Below, piece after piece: positions 63,991 to 64,000 of a stretch of DNA of 64,000 nucleotides; positions within the stretch are counted from its first letter, which is position 1, and each line of letters opens with the position of its first letter. This DNA comes from Litorimonas sp964511495 (GTDB taxonomy: Bacteria; Pseudomonadota; Alphaproteobacteria; Caulobacterales; Maricaulaceae): assembly GCA_964511495.1 (NCBI GenBank), contig CAZEFT010000005.1:100955-164954 (forward strand), written 5' to 3'. The notes under the pieces were generated by a model, which searched no databases, had not been told where the DNA came from, and saw nothing but the letters and a program-made list of their open reading frames with translations. The position numbers were made by a program, and so were the translations under genes.

Positions 63991-64000
63991 ACGAGATGCT
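63947..64000 (-). tRNA. tRNA-Val (anticodon UAC), 3' part, cut by the window edge
   Basis: Read on the minus strand the sequence gives the anticodon arm TCTCG/CGAGA around TTTACAC (anticodon TAC), the variable loop, the T arm with GGTTCGAACCC, the acceptor strand ACCGCCC and an encoded ACCA end. The 5' half lies beyond the right edge. The recombinase reading frame overlaps it by 44 bases and uses the TAA from the anticodon loop as its stop, as happens when an element has inserted at a tRNA 3' end. Confidence 0.9.

Overview
The window looks like the chromosome of a marine, polysaccharide-degrading alphaproteobacterium, probably near the Hyphomonadaceae/Maricaulales. I infer this from the moderate GC, a long-form PutA, a DgcA-type epimerase, a TonB receptor with a carboxypeptidase-regulatory domain, a delta-class carbonic anhydrase and an algal-uronate locus. 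No 16S or other decisive marker is present, so genus-level placement is not possible.

Layout. 0-11 kb: housekeeping and accessory genes (trypsin-like protease open at the left edge, Bcr/CflA-type MFS exporter, a CobT homologue with altered catalytic residues, retropepsin-like protease, TauE/SafE permease, DusA, CitE-like lyase, dipeptide epimerase, PutA). 11.5-24.4 kb: a nucleoside/nucleotide salvage neighbourhood (thymidine kinase, nucleoside hydrolase, phosphoribosyltransferase, ribokinase, NupC, uridine kinase, AMP nucleosidase), together with a TonB-dependent receptor, a PhoD-type phosphatase and a 2-oxoglutarate oxygenase. 24.4-43.2 kb: a uronic-acid polysaccharide utilisation locus. Two alginate_lyase-fold lyases, a beta-helix protein, a GH2 and a GH88/105 enzyme would release glucuronate and unsaturated uronate. 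A TRAP transporter imports them. KduI/KduD and UxaC/UxuB/ManD convert them towards 2-keto-3-deoxygluconate. A FadR-type regulator sits in the middle, and ATTGGTC-type sites lie at its promoter and at a divergent promoter. Glucuronan or ulvan is more likely than plain alginate, because the catabolic genes are for glucuronate.

43.2-48.4 kb: a LysR regulator of OxyR type without its redox cysteines, an outer-membrane barrel, a delta-carbonic anhydrase lipoprotein, a succinate-semialdehyde dehydrogenase-like enzyme and a DUF1905 protein. 48.6-51.3 kb: a decayed polymorphic-toxin area. It holds a broken Rhs C-terminus with an HNH toxin tail coupled to a SUKH immunity gene, a second toxin tail coupled to a small immunity-like gene, possibly a third pair, an IS110 remnant, and a short repeat after each module. 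51.4-60.9 kb: a two-gene operon for an 1830-residue exported DUF11/SdrD-B repeat protein and a 1360-residue outer-membrane barrel protein. Imperfect repeats lie on both sides of it.

61-64 kb: the end of an integrated element. A large serine recombinase gene is split by one in-frame TAA and runs into the 3' part of a tRNA-Val(UAC) gene at the right edge. The most interesting parts are the toxin/immunity module array, the DUF11-barrel operon, the recombinase/tRNA junction and the uronate locus with its uncharacterised DUF4861 and beta-helix proteins.
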